DNA of 64,000 nt from Druceiella hillmani (lineage: Eukaryota > Arthropoda > Insecta > Lepidoptera > Hepialidae). This document shows, one piece after another, positions 21,975-37,283 of the stretch. The notes under the pieces are model-generated. The model did no database searches. It worked only from the letters and a program-made list of their open reading frames with translations, and had not been told where the DNA came from. The position numbers and the translations under genes are program-made. Positions within the stretch are counted from its first letter, which is position 1. Each line of letters starts with the position of its first letter. The DNA is taken from NCBI GenBank assembly GCA_039881145.1, contig JAYKKI010000159.1:1-64000 (forward strand), read 5' to 3'.

Positions 21975-24590
21975 TCGCATCGATAAGCGTCGCCATTTTG
22001 AGGTTATTTTGCTGCGTATCGAGATTTGCAATTAGTATAACTTTTGATTCGGAAAAACTACGATGTTCGTTTGAGTTTTAATCGTCAGCTCTCGTCAAAA
22101 TCTATCGATTGTATATAAAACACTTTAAAGTAATTAGTTTAAAGTAGTGACAGTGAATATAATAAGGTGATAGAGTAAAAAAATATAATCAAAAATATTT
22201 TATTTAAAAAATATAACCCGTTACATAGACGCATTCACGTACAACACACGTCCGTGTCCATGACACAGCCACACCCCATTTTTGATACCGCCATTTAGGA
22301 TATTTAAATATTGACCTAAAATTCACCTTATGAATCCCAGATACTGACTTTTAGGCGAATCGAAGCACAAATAATAAAATTTGCTTGTAATATTGTTCAG
22401 AATATTGTATTAACAGTTTTTTTTTAATTTTGACAACAAATTTACAGCCTTGAAACAGTTTCAATTCACCGTCGACTCGTTATACTTGCAGCCGTATTTG
22501 TACCTCGTTATTTTAACAAAATATTGCGGCGTTATTTATGTTCCTAAACACAAATGAATATTACTTCCTAACATTCAATTTTATTCAATTAATAAAAAAG
22601 TAAGAGTCAAACCTAGTACGATGAAAATTTCGTACCAATACGTAAGTATTGCTTTTTAGAATAATTAAAATGTATGTCACACATTATTTAAATGAAATTA
22701 GTATTAGGCTTGTATTAAACAAGCGCAACTGTAAATTATGCTATTATTAAAACTTGATAATAAATGAATTTTTAAAAAGTTATTAGCATACTTTTAGCGA
22801 CTCTATTGAGAAATTTATACTAGTCATTACTTTTTTGCCATCACCTTATTTAACTTTAACTTTTTCAACATCATTATATTGACAAACACAAATATATGGT
22901 GATCCTTTCCTGTTAATACATTTAAAAATAAGTGGTTGAAACAAATAATTTACTACAGTTTTATAAATGTTTGCTATACCATAGTTTTTAATGGAAACAA
23001 AAAAAGACCGAGTTTTGAGCACATTTAAAAATGGGATATGTTAATTTACTTCTTAAATCATTTTAATTCACCACACTTCATATTTTTTTGCAAATGTCAG
23101 ATTTCTAAATTACACGAATTAGGTTTTTGAAAGCCGTGGCAGGCAAAAGAACCGTCAGACATGCAGACGAGACCATAAATATTCCGTCCCCACCTTTGGT
23201 GCAGAACAATAATAATGAGTAATAACTAACAAGGAGAATAAAAAGTAACATATGAAGTATTATATGTGGTTCTTTGGTTCCAGTCTCATCATGACATAAA
23301 CGGATCACAGTTTCAAGTCTGTTTTTCATGCCGATTCTTAAACTGTAATATCATATGATATTTCATTAAGTTACCGTAGGAAGCGGGCGGCAGCCTACGT
23401 TTCATTTCACGAGGAACACTGCACGGGCTAAATATTTTCACTACTCCTAGAACATAGAATTAAAATTAATTTTATCCTGGACTTCACTTTAGTCCGGTGG
23501 TGAGTACTTATCCATCTAATCGTAGATTTTCAAGAGTTCGCCATTTACATATTTACGTATATAGATGGTCTAATAAATACTCTATGCACATTTTCTTTAC
23601 ATTTCTTCACTTTATTTTAATTAATTTGTTAGGAATTCGATCACGGTTTACATCGCTGCCAAATTAGTATTTTTTTCGAAAATACGCTCATGTTTACTTT
23701 TTTTTAATTTGAATTAACAAAAATTAACCCGAATGAGATACACATAATTACACTGTCATTAAAATACATCTAAACCATAGCCATTTCCTTTAGAAACGCT
23801 ATTTAACCTAAATTCTCATCTACATTATTATTTCAAAAGCAGTTGTGAAAAATTGGTTGTTTGTTCTAACTTTTGGAAAATAAAAGAAATTAATTGCCAA
23901 AAAAGACAAAACATCCCGCATGGCAGATCATTTACTAAATATCCATTTTCCTATTATACCTCTACATTAATTTCCAAAGGTATACAGAGCCCTGTGCGAA
24001 GGTACGATCACAAATTGATATAGCTCTATAAACTCCATAACTAGACTAATTCACACCCTCTTCAATCGTAATCAAGGACTAATTAAATTACACCAAAACT
24101 TCCATACGAGAGCCGACCGCTCCAAATCGACAATGTTGTGTTTATTGCCTTGAAATGGCAAAGGTAATAATTTTTCTAATGGAAAGATACGAGCAGGTTA
24201 TCCCGTCTTGTTTATTATCCTCTCATGACTGACTACCGATTTGACGTCTGGGCCTTGCCGTATAAATATAATGGTCTCAAGGGAACTTAGCTTTGGAATA
24301 TAAGAATAACGTAGAGCGAAAGAAATTCAACGATTTTTTTTAAGAAAAGTGTAGTATATAAGAGGTAGATGGCATAAATCTGACTACTAATTTATTGATT
24401 TACATGGCTTTGTGTTATTGATATACATTATATTACACCTGATATCATGCCCTTAATTACGCAATATTGACCTGGCAATTATTTTTTATTATATTTCTGA
24501 ATATATGATCGTATTTTTTTTCTCGGATAAAGAACACACAGTGATTCTTAATACTTTTAATTTAAGTTTTAACATTATTATTAGTATATA

Positions 24591-24593
<3 letters not shown>

Positions 24594-24653
<60 letters not shown>
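24594..24653. repeat. (TA)n microsatellite
   Basis: Uninterrupted TA run after TATATGCA. Confidence 0.95.
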
Positions 24654-24657
<4 letters not shown>

Positions 24658-25853
24658 TGACTATGTTGAAAAATAATCTCAATTGGGACTAGGCTTCTGA
24701 GAGTAAAAAGAAAAATATATACCTATGGAACAATATATTATTCCGATAGTAGTTTTAACGCCTGATCGTCTTCCCTGTGTGAATCTGAAGCCTTCAGAAG
24801 TCAATAGATGATTTGAGAATTGTCCCACACAATCTAATCAAATTTTTTGATCGTATTTAAAGGCATACTGCTCGACAATTTTGCTAATGCGTGTAAAGTT
24901 ACAAATAATGATAATCCTGTGAATATTAAGAAGGAAACATTAAAAACCAGGTTTTAATAAAGTTAGTAAGTCACTCGATTTAATAAATTATATAACTCAG
25001 CTGTGTCTATATTTATTGGATTACCTTCCTTTTTTGGTTAGTTTATGTGTCAAATTTTCTTTTCATGAGTTGTGACTTTAATCTTATCAAATAAGCATTA
25101 AACCGAATGTGATATCAATTTATTATGAAAAACTTTATTTTTAATACATAAATGTATAAAGGCTTGGGAGGAAATGCACGAGCAATTCTGTTAGAAAAGT
25201 AAATTCATAGACCCAACTGTAACGTAACAGGTAAACCAAGTAATCATTATGTGCTAAATAATTACTTAAATACTTATCGTGGTAGTAAATATGAATAAAA
25301 AAAAAATCTGAACACGTAATGCAGTCGAGTTTAGAAAATTTTGCGTATATATTGAAATCATGATATGTTTTTTTACATTGTTGTATATTAATGGATCATA
25401 AAACGTTTGTTGAAAAATTCAGTAGATTTGAAAATATAATAGATAAATAAAAACAAATAGCAGTACCTTAATTACGTCAGAATTATAAACTGTAAATTTT
25501 ATTAAAAAACTAACAAGTAATATTTCCTTTCTAAGGGTGATAGGAATATAATTATTTGCAAAATCACGAGTTCCAGATAGCTCATATCCAAAATTGACAA
25601 ATATCCTGTCAAACTGTATGCCTTTGAAAACGATAGGCAAATTAGCGTCGACCGTATCGGGCAATTTTAAATAGCTCGATAAGCAATTTTGCTCAAGCAA
25701 GTTGGTCATTTTTTGGCTTCTGAAGCTATCAATCTTGCAGTAAGCTAATCAGAATATTCAAAATACTAAGTGTCAAAACATTGAAAAAAGGCATATAATT
25801 TTATGGAAACTACTATCGATATAATATGTATATATTTTTCTTCTTGATTTCAG

Positions 25854-26165
25854 TCAAATGCATACATTTTTCTTCAAATGCAAATATTTGTCAAATGCAT
25901 ATATTTTTCAAATACATATTTTTTCAAATGTATATATTTTCAAATGCATATTTTTTCAAATGCATATTTTTCAAATGCATATTTTCAAATGCATATTTTT
26001 TGAAATGCATATTTTTGAAATGCATATTTTCAAATGCATATTTTTTGAAATGCATATTCTTCAAATGGATATATTTTTCAAATGCATATTTTTATTAAAT
26101 GCTTATATATTTCAAATGCATATTTTTTCAGTCAAATGCATATATTTTTCTCTTTATTTTCAGTA
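25854..26165. repeat. ATGCAT-centred minisatellite
   Basis: About 18 units of 14-20 bp built on CAAATGCATATTTTT. Most units keep the palindrome ATGCAT; variants are ATACAT, ATGTAT, ATGGAT and ATGCTT. The outermost units share TTTCAGTCAAATGCATA and look less mutated. Overlapping phenylalanine/methionine-rich frames across the array are artefacts. Confidence 0.92.
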
Positions 26166-26320
26166 GTCTCTGCTAAATAAACAATATTAATGTAAATGCA
26201 GTAGTGAAATAAATCCTAAAGTAAGTGCACTTAATAATACATCGTAAAATAATTTATTGGAATATCGAAGGATATTATATTTTTAACTAATTTTCAATAA
26301 TTATTATATATTAGTGCTTC

Positions 26321-26377
26321 CTATAGTCCATTCAAATTGAAGATGGAATGTTTGTAAACAATCGAATTTGACAGTTA
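26321..26377. repeat. left TIR
   Basis: It pairs with 29,779-29,833, and mismatches cluster at GAAG versus CAAA and CGAA versus AAAT. Confidence 0.88.
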
Positions 26378-27079
26378 AAATATGGTTGGCACAAATATAA
26401 TATTCGATCAGCTGACTATTATTTATAAAATTGATTGCATTATTCCCGGAGTATTATTAAAGTATATAGATAATCAAAATATTAACTTCAGAAAGTTTTA
26501 CTATAAAAAATGTTATAAATATATATAAATATTATACAATTATTTTATTGATACGAATTCTAAAATTTTACACGGAAAAATTGGCAGCCCTCCATTTTTT
26601 TTGCGAAATAGTCAGGCGTTTCAAACATTTTGTGAAAATAATCAAAATCTCAATGCCAAGAAAATCTAGAGCATATATGCTATTCATTAATTTTATAAGG
26701 CGTTAGAGTGAGATAGCTACAATGTGTCAGCTTACGCTGCTATATTTCTACATTTGATTACCTTATATGCAGATATAGTTATGATATATTTGGCGTATAG
26801 ATAATTAAACAAACATTGTGACATATCTCATTTTCTCTTCAAGTAAGTGGTGGTACTAAAATATTTTCCATTGTAGCCTACAAATTGTATGCGTACTTTA
26901 GGATAATGTTTTTATAATAACTGAGCCTTTACTCTTATTTCGATGTATATTTTCGATGATTATTCTTAATATTAGACATATTTAAATGAAAAACATTAAA
27001 AAAGCTTTCATGTTAATATCCGTTATAAGTTGGCCGCTCATATAAGGATAAGATGGCCACTTAATTTCCCGGTCATTTT

Positions 27080-27760
27080 TCACCTTCCTTTGCATTTTTC
27101 GTTACTTTTTTCTTTTTTCTCGTGCAAGTTTTTCTTTTCCGTTTCTTGTTTCTTCATTTTCTTGCCACAAGGATTGCAATAATTATTGAATGGAATACAA
27201 TTTACATGCGGCCATAATTTACGCAATTCATTGTAGCTTATCTTCTATTTTTTCAGTCTCATAATATTTTTCACCGCATTCCACGCATCATATATATTAT
27301 CTTCGGGACTGGAATTTTCACCGGCTAATTCTATAGTTTTTTCTTCCTCAGAAATTGAATGTAATTTCATTTTTTGCTTTGTAATATTAAGATTTTTCTT
27401 CATAATCTTATTATTTTTACTTTCTCTTTACTTTTTTTCACTAATACAATCTAGGGATGCGAGTACCTTTGCTATTTGCTTGGACAATTTCCGAACGCTA
27501 GTAAGCAGTTCTACAACTGGGTACATATCAGTCAGGTACTTTGAAGGCAGGTCTTTTTGTGAGCATCCTCATTAGATCTTTATGTTAAAGGCCTAGTTGG
27601 TGGTAGTTCTATTTGAACCCGTTCAGACGTAGGATCCTTAAGTATCTTGAAATTGCTTCAATAGCTCTGTCATTTTTAAGATTATCAGATATGTAAGCAT
27701 AATCTGGAAAGACTAATCCTGAATCTAAATTTAGTACCATTTATGAATTTGTTATTCAAT
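27080..27760 (-). pseudogene. degraded ORF inside the 26.3-29.8 kb element
   Basis: Two minus-strand stretches still look coding. At about 27,560-27,720, FPDYAYISDNLKNDRAIEAI is open. At about 27,090-27,400, an acidic segment (SEEEKTIELAGENSSPEDN) continues into DAWNAVKNIMRLKK, a stop, then CIPFNNYCNPCGKKMKK with a lysine-rich tail. The residue mix is protein-like, but I do not recognise the family. Its position suggests the element's own gene. Confidence 0.4.
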
Positions 27761-29089
27761 TTGAAGTTATGTTATCGACAGGTTATTATATTCAACGAAA
27801 AAGCAGTAAAAACTTAATAAATTTTAAAAATATTAACATTGCAACATCAAATATCAACGTACTAAAAAAATCTCAGGTAAATAGAAATTTAAAAGAAGTT
27901 TAAAAACACTTTTTAATTTTTTTTTCAACAAAAAAAATGTGCACAGCGACTTACACGTTCGAGAAGCAATCGCTCACCAATCTTAGCTCACGACATATAG
28001 AGCAGCAGTAAAATTGTTTGGTTGGTCGTTTCATCGAACAGGCCATATAATATTGAATTACCCTACGCTAATGCCCGGAAACTCAGCTTTGATTGTATTT
28101 ATATATATTATAGTGCATTCGCAGTGATTCCTTGTGACGCATTTTAATAGTCGTACGAAAAGAAAACGCATTATGAGCGGCATAGTGTACTAAGCGGAAA
28201 ATAATATAATAATTGAAATATTATTCAGAAAAGAAAACATGTATCTACGTCAAAATATTCGACAAATAATTAAATATTTATTTCATACTGACATTCCTAT
28301 ATTAATTTTTATACTACTCGAATAAACTGAAAAATATTTTATGGTCAATATAATATATGTATGGTCAATACACTATATGTATATACATTTATATGTATAT
28401 CTGGTAAATCTAACTTATTAGTCTTTGGTTTGAGGACAACCAATGCGGGTTCGTATGATTATCTATCTGTCCGCCTGTTGCACAAATACGAAACCTAAAA
28501 ATTATATTGAAGTGGCCATATATAAATTTATGTAGGACCAAAAAAATCTTAATTAATGCGAGCGCACAGCTAGTACAATTATTTGCGACATTCATTATTT
28601 ATATGTTCACAAGGGACACACTTCTTACCAAAGGCATTTAGATTCAGGAGATCAATTATATTTTTTTGTTTACTGTATGCCCACGTATGGCAACTTATTT
28701 ATACAACGTATATTCAATGCTTGCTTGCAACACTTATCAACGTAATGGGATATGTCCGTACTCTCATTTTCCAATATTGCTCTCTGAATTTTTGTTGTTT
28801 CATAAAAATATTTTGTATTATATTAAGTTTAATATATTATTATGTGTTAGATAATGTTAAATTCGTTGTGATAAATACATGATATTTTTAAGTACGAGTG
28901 TAATTAAAATGGTGAATGTTCTTCTAAGGGCCGTACCTATACAGCTGTCATATCACTTTAAGATAAAGAGAATCAAAATTATCTGGACATAAAAGAAATG
29001 ACATGTAGCGAAAGAAAACACTACTTTTAAATGAAACAATGTCAAATGATTTTTACTTGGAGCAATGTCATTTAATTAAACCCCGCGGC

Positions 29090-29160
29090 ATGGCTGAACG
29101 AACATTGTTGTCGTTGATATACGATGTAATTACTGTTGATATACGATGTAAAAGATATAT
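29090..29160. repeat. short tandem duplication
   Basis: GTTGATATACGATGTAA occurs twice in a row (about 29,114 and 29,134). Confidence 0.7.
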
Positions 29161-29778
29161 TTATGATGAATAAATTCTGCTAATATGTTGTGTAATAGAT
29201 ATGAAGTGTTCTGTAATACTATTTCTCAGTGATATCGGCAAAAGGCCGGCCTCGCCGACACTAGCATTAGGCAAAACCATCTTTGGATATCGGTGTCAAG
29301 CCCAGACGCATTGTGATGTAATTGTATACGTATGCAGTGTATTTTGTCTATGAAATGTTATTGTATTTCGTATATTTTTATACATTAGTTTGTTTTAAAA
29401 AATATTTTAATGATTACTCAAAAAATTAGTATTTGCGGTTACTTTGTAATAATTTTCTGTATAACTTAACATTTAATTAAACAACTATTTCTATCGAAAT
29501 TTTTGGTATTATTTTATTATATGTCTTTTTTAAGCAATACTTCTAAATTGTTCGAAACACATCACCTTACTTATTTGAAATCCTCATAAATATAAAATGT
29601 AATCTATACAATATAAGCTACATGCACATCACATCACATATAAGCTACGTGCACAGCAATCTATGTACACAGTGTAAATGTGTACACTAATTAAAAGAAT
29701 ATTTTTTAATCACAAATAGCAAATAAATCCACATTAAATTACAAACGTGAATCTAAGAAAAAGGTTTGCAATACCTGA

Positions 29779-29833
29779 ACTGTCAAAATTTATTGTTTAC
29801 AAACATTCCATTTTGAATTTGAATGGACTATAG
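29779..29833. repeat. right TIR
   Basis: Reverse complement of the left TIR at 26,321-26,377. Confidence 0.88.
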
Positions 29834-30109
29834 TAGTATATAATGTTGCACGTATCCTATAACATTCTTACACTGAAAGCGAATACGGTCTCGATACCCA
29901 TTTGTTTATTTCGTAATTTACATCTCACTTCGCAGCGTTTATATTCTGATGTTGCTTCACCAATTGTGCACTTCCCGCACATTTGCTCCTGTCGCAAACA
30001 ACTCTGCGCAGCAACTAAAGTAATCCTAACTTATTGGTACCTTGTGTAAATAAACGTACCGCCTCCGCCGCACTCGTTCGATATTACAAAACTATTGCTT
30101 GTTTATATA

Positions 30110-30582
30110 CTCGTTTTGCTCGTATCGTGGCCAATATATTTTCGCCTAGGTTTTATCTACTTATTTACTACCATTTCGTGATTTAGATGTGATACTGGAA
30201 TTGAGAATGGGATCCGTGAGATGTCGAGGTTATTCTGTATGATATTCATATTATTTTAAGTACTTCGGAACCTTGAGCTTCTGATGTAACACCTAATATA
30301 GTAATTACATATGTTATTAGGTACACACTTTCATATATTAGTTATATTAGCTGTTACTATCCGTATGCTACAGGACATCTTTTTTACAGTTTATTTTTAG
30401 AGACCCTGTGACTTGAAAATCTGAATTATAGGCACCGTTATGATTAGTAATTACCTAAATAACATACATATTTTCGTATACATAATAATAAGTATAAAAA
30501 TTCCCGCTTGTTCGCGAACCGCCAATGCTCTTGTTAATAGCATATCCTACGTCACACAAACGTTGCGTTTGATGATCTGGTT
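30110..30582. repeat. left long inverted repeat
   Basis: It aligns with the reverse complement of 34,044-34,520 over its length, with modest divergence and short indels. Confidence 0.9.
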
Positions 30583-31269
30583 GCCCAAAAGGTATAACTT
30601 TGATAACGTCGTATCAACTTTCAAGTGATGTTAAAAACAAACTTATATATACATTTATTTTATTTATATTTTTATCTATTATTGATTTAATATTTGGTGC
30701 TTCTCGGAACATATTTTTATTTATAACTTTAGATATTTCCTTTCATCTAATAAACGTGAAAAAAATTATAAGTTGTCTCAATTGAGTTTATAATCTAGTT
30801 TAATTTAGGCAAGTATCTACAAATGAAAACAGAATGCAAGTTTTTCCTACAAATTCGGGTTTTGTTGTAATTTTTTTGAACCGCTTTGATAAACATGTCC
30901 AAAATATATTTTAATTTTAAAATAAAATCAAGTTGAAATTCGGTCCTATGTGATGAGTTGCACATAAACTTACAGTTGAAAGTTCATTAATAGTTGGTTT
31001 TTGTATTTCATAATTATGGTTTTTCTATTTATTCTTAAGTTTAAAAAATATATTTTATACCAATGAATGCAGCAGACCCCGCCTACGTATCTAGTATAAT
31101 TTTAAAAATATGGTCCAGCGACTATGCTACGCTCGAAATTGCAAATAGAGGGATAATCCGGATACGCAGGAATTTTTTTATAAAAAGGATTAACTTTTTC
31201 TGTAACAAACTTTGGTTTATTCTAAAATAATAATATCTTTAAAATCTATTCTTTATGACTAGCTACACA

Positions 31270-31270
31270 A

Positions 31271-31326
<56 letters not shown>
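31270..31326. repeat. (TA)n microsatellite
   Basis: TA run with a single TGTA interruption. Confidence 0.95.
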
Positions 31327-31329
<3 letters not shown>

Positions 31330-32819
31330 TCTGTACAACACTAATGTTAACACGTATTTTTAGAGATTATGCGACCTGAATTAGTTAAGGCCTAACAATT
31401 TTAATTGATAATTTTTTGAATGAGAGTGGCGATACTGAGCGACGGGTTAATAAGCTATTTATTTATAGCCAACCCCATCCCACAGGAGTATCAACAACAA
31501 GTCAGTAATATTTTTAAAAAAATTCATAAATATAGCATTAACAATAAACGGAAAACAATAAAAATCGTTGGCGAGTTGGCCAACGAATAACAAAGCAAAA
31601 CTAAAAATACCAATTCATTTAAATTACGATACGGAACTTTACGATGCGAATTTTATTTGCACTGGCTACTTTTTCATATTAATTACAATAAAATTGTTTC
31701 TAATCAAATACATTAAAAAAGAAAAAAAAAGTAATTCACTAAAGAAGGGCAAGTTTAATACACAATAACTATTCCCTAAGGAAAGATCCACATAAAGTGT
31801 TAGATGTTAGAGCAGAAAACTAAACAATTTAGTTCTCATAGTTTAGTTTCCAGCAAATATTTGTCTTCATTATATCTTCTGTTGTGGAATTTAATGCATG
31901 GTTCGATTACAAAACCATATATAATCGACGTAAACTACAAAGTTTTCATCATTGACGTAGTATTATATAATTTACTAATCCCGGAAATCCTTTGTTCATA
32001 AATATATTTGACTTATTGATACCAATAGTCATATCATTATAAAGTTTAAACTCAGTTACAAATCTTTGTAAAATTCGGCAAGTTTCTGCTTAAAATTACG
32101 CTACTTGAAGGGATTATTGAAATGTAAGACGTCTATTATAACTTCTTTCGGACGAAAATGGTAATAGAACGCTTTTTCATTACCATTTACATAACACTAC
32201 GTCAGTTCGTCAGTCTTCCTACTATGTAAAACCTAAGTTAATCGAATCTTATTTCCTCCATTTACTTCGATGTACATCACTTTTGAACATCTCCATGATT
32301 TTTTTTGTACGTGGCATGTTAAGGTGAATAAAAACTATGAAATTTGGCTCTGCGGTTTACATTATGCGCGACTGTATCTAAATATAGCTAATTTTTTCTC
32401 TTTCTTAAATTTTTTTTGCTTCTTTCATGTGTAGTTTTATAATAAGATATTTAAAAATTTTCAATTTAATTTCAATAAAAAATACCTTTCAACTAATTTA
32501 CGTCATAATATTAAGCATTACACAATTATTAAATTATTTGAACCGACGCACTGTGGTTCTGCTCGTTAATCTGGCAGCCCAAAATATACTTTTTGACTTA
32601 ATTTAATTTCAGTTACAAAAAGTATAACTTATTTCCTTTATATTAGAGTATAAATAACTTTTGGTCTACTTATAATAAATTAAAGTTTTCAATTTCAAAT
32701 ATTTTGACGATAAAAAAGAAATAATTTGAGTGAAACCCGTATTGTAATAAAAAAATATTTATCCATCGTCCTTCTCATTTTCACTTTGATTTCCACATTT
32801 TAAAAGACCTGTGGTGACA

Positions 32820-33440
32820 AGCTCTTACATTTTTTTTCTCATCTTTTACGAAGACTACTAATAAAAATTTCTGATGAAATAGTAAACAACATGTTTTCCA
32901 GTTTTTTTTCTTCTAAATTTGGTTGCGTGATGCTCGCTATAATCGTTGTAGTCTTTATTACGAGCTTCTTGTGCAACATTCTGATTGATAATATGGCTTC
33001 TAGGATTAGTTGTCCTCACACCATGAATTAATATTTATGGATACTCTGCGGCATGTAGTACAATTTATATTTTGATATATACAAATCTGCAGTCTCAGAG
33101 CAATATTTTTCAAATAGTTTTCAATTCATTTCAAATGTATTACATAGAGTTTTTAAAAGGATTCCTTATTACTGATTTATCCAAACCAGTGATGCTTGAA
33201 ACCAAAGACGGATTTTCGAAAAATTGACGTGCTGTGTTACCATAATTACTTTGGCAAATATACCAAAAGCCGCATTTCATCACGGAATCGATTTGGACGT
33301 ACTTTGTTCTAGTATTGACAGCTTCTTTGACATTGCTTTTTTGCCATGGTTTGATCTCTAACCTGTATAATATATATAAAATACATTCAAAACATTTAAT
33401 CCAGGCATGAAGGCCCGTTAGTTCCATTGCAGTTTTGTTT
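32820..33440 (-). pseudogene. C-terminal part of an arthropod transposase-like protein
   Basis: The minus frame 33,427-33,140 includes ELTGLHAWIKCFECILYILY, then RLEIKPWQ and GNTARQFFENPSL with SSITGLDKSVI. After stops and shifts it resumes at about 33,030-32,890 with ILIHGVRTTN and NVAQEARNKDYNDYSEHHA. I recognise this order (ELTG...RLEIKKWQ...GNTARRFF...ITGVD...ILIHG...AQEARNKD) from a widespread arthropod transposon protein whose formal superfamily I cannot name. The catalytic N-terminal part is not visible. Lying between long inverted repeats fits a transposon gene. Confidence 0.75.
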
Positions 33441-34043
33441 TAGACTTTTTCACGAACAGGGTAAGCCTTAATCGCAAAAAACCCGTTCTGTGAAAAAAAC
33501 ATCTTAAAAAAAACAATTCATCTCTGTGAATGGTTCCGCAAATAAGATAGCTCTGTGATGCTAGATTTGATAAAATACTAGACTTTTCCGCTAATTATGG
33601 TTAGAAAAAAATTCTGTTTTAATGATTTTTCGCGTTTTCTGGTTTTAAAATTGTGGGAGATCATTTTTTTATTTGAAATTTTACAGTTTCAATTTCTTGT
33701 CTACTCAATTTTACTATCTTTCTCTTTAAAATCACTTTTGATTGACCGGCAATATTTTATAATCGAGGCCGAGGATTATGAGAAAATATATTATATATAT
33801 AATCTAAAAGTGATGAATTTTATAAAAAACTGAAATTGCCTTGGATCAAGTGTCATATTTTGAATCAATTCTTATCTAAAAATTATAAGTGGTTAAACGA
33901 AAAATTGATGTTTGACATTAATTATATCCCCATGCCTCATTTATGGATTTCAAACAAATAGCTCTATCAGTGGTCAACCTCGCGAACAGTTCAGTTTTTT
34001 ATTTTGATTATTCATTCACTTTTAGATCACTTTTAGATATTAG

Positions 34044-34520
34044 AACCAGATCATCAAACGGAACGTTTGTGCGACGTAGGATATGATATTAACAAGAGAA
34101 TTGGGCGTTCGCAAATAATCGGGAATTTTTATACTTATTATTATGTATACGAAAATGTGAATGTTATTTAGGTAATTACTAATCATAACGGTACCTATAA
34201 TTCAGATTTTCAAGTCACAGGGTCTCTAAAAATAAACTGTAACAAAGATGTCCTGTAGCATACGGAGAGTAATACTAATATATGAAAGTGTGTACCTAAT
34301 AACAAGGGTTAAGCTTTGGATACATTACTATATTAGGTGTCACACCAGAAGTTCAAGGCTCCGAAGCACTTAAAATAATTGAATATCTTAGAGAATAACC
34401 TCGATATCTCGTGGATCCCATTGTCAATTCCAGTATTACATCTAAATCACGCGATCGTAGTAAATAAGTAGATAAAACCTAGGCGCAAATATATTGGCCA
34501 CGATACGAACACGATATGAG
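34044..34520. repeat. right long inverted repeat
   Basis: Partner of 30,110-30,582. An AACAAGGGTTAAGCTTTGG stretch near 34,300 corresponds to a small indel between the arms. Confidence 0.9.
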
Positions 34521-36747
<2,227 letters not shown>

Positions 36748-37010
36748 ACTTGCTTAACGTAATTATGGAGTAAAAAATCAGAGATAGTTGCTTAACGTAA
36801 TTATGTGGTAAAAAATCAGAGATAGTTGCATAACGTAATTATGTGGTAAAAAATCAGAGATAGTTGCATAACGTAATTATGTGGTAAAAAATCAGAGATA
36901 GTTGCATAACGTAATTATGTGGTAAAAAATCAGAGATAGTTGCTTAACGTAATTATGTGGTAAAAAATCAGAGATAGTTGCTTAAGGTAAACATTAAAAT
37001 GGTAAAAATC
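36748..37010. repeat. 38-bp minisatellite, 6 units plus a diverged 7th
   Basis: Units start at 36,748, 36,786, 36,824, 36,862, 36,900, 36,938 and 36,976, exactly 38 bp apart. Each carries TTAACGTAATTATG (TTAAC or ATAAC at the start) and GGTAAAAAATCAGAG. The first unit has GGAG for TGTG and the seventh decays after AGTTGCTTAAGGTAA. Internal units are almost identical, which implies recent expansion. It ends only about 20 bp before the left LTR-like repeat. Confidence 0.97.
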
Positions 37011-37031
37011 TAGTAGTATCGATTTTTCTGT

Positions 37032-37283
37032 ATGAAGGGCTATAAATAGGACCAAGTATATTCCAGAGACTTATAATACGCTCAACGCAATTTTTTTCTG
37101 TAATAATTGTCTCACCATAACATATCTGCAGTAAATTGTATATAAAATTCTAGGGCTTGAATAAGATCTCAAGACGCCAGCTTTTGGTTGTTCGTTGCGT
37201 ATATACATAGTATACCAAATAAATATTTGTATCATAGGTGTTTATTATATACAGGTATTTATAGTATTTATTAATATATAAAA
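37032..37283 (+). repeat. LTR-like direct repeat, left copy
   Basis: It begins ATGAAGGGCTATAAATAGG (TATA box at 37,041-37,048). AATAAA lies at 37,218-37,223 and it ends in AT-rich TATATA sequence. Compared with the right copy it has an extra ATAAGATCTCAAGACGCC-type segment near 37,160. Confidence 0.85.

Larger units (their letters stand above)
20357..26320. other. AT-rich spacer with local repeats
   Basis: No gene recognised on either strand. Structures listed separately are a tandem duplication (20,515-20,975), a strong hairpin (21,915-21,974), a (TA)n tract (24,594-24,653) and an ATGCAT minisatellite (25,854-26,165). A GC-richer patch at 23,370-23,530 and open frames near 23,105-23,329 and 25,419-25,709 show no family I recognise. 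Confidence 0.5.
26321..29833. mobile_element. decayed DNA transposon with ~57-bp TIRs
   Basis: CTATAGTCCATTCAAATT at 26,321 faces its complement ending at 29,833. The arms also share ATGGAATGTTTGTAAACAAT and a TTTGACAGTT end, about 55-57 bp with few mismatches. The 3.5-kb interior is heavily mutated, with only traces of coding sequence on the minus strand. The palindromic TATA at both edges prevents a firm target-site call. Confidence 0.82.
30110..34520. mobile_element. DNA transposon remnant with ~478-bp inverted repeats
   Basis: Inverted repeats of near-equal length (30,110-30,582 and 34,044-34,520) enclose 3.46 kb. Shared blocks include CGTATCGTGGCCAATATAT, CCTAGGTTTTATCTACTTAT, GTCACAGGGTCTCTAAAAAT (as its complement on the left), GGTAATTACTAATCATAACG and GATGATCTGGTT. 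A transposase-like remnant lies inside on the minus strand. The outer ends are not sharply defined. Confidence 0.8.

Noticed and set aside
23105..23329. Membrane-protein-like minus frame, considered as a chemoreceptor exon
   Set aside because: Hydrophobic runs are expected from AT-rich DNA; no receptor motif or splice site supports it.
25826..26166. Overlapping phenylalanine- and methionine-rich frames of about 90-100 codons
   Set aside because: They arise from the ATGCAT minisatellite; the repeat has no stop in these frames by chance.
36748..37010. CRISPR array
   Set aside because: The 38-bp units are head-to-tail tandem copies with no unique spacers, in a eukaryotic genome.
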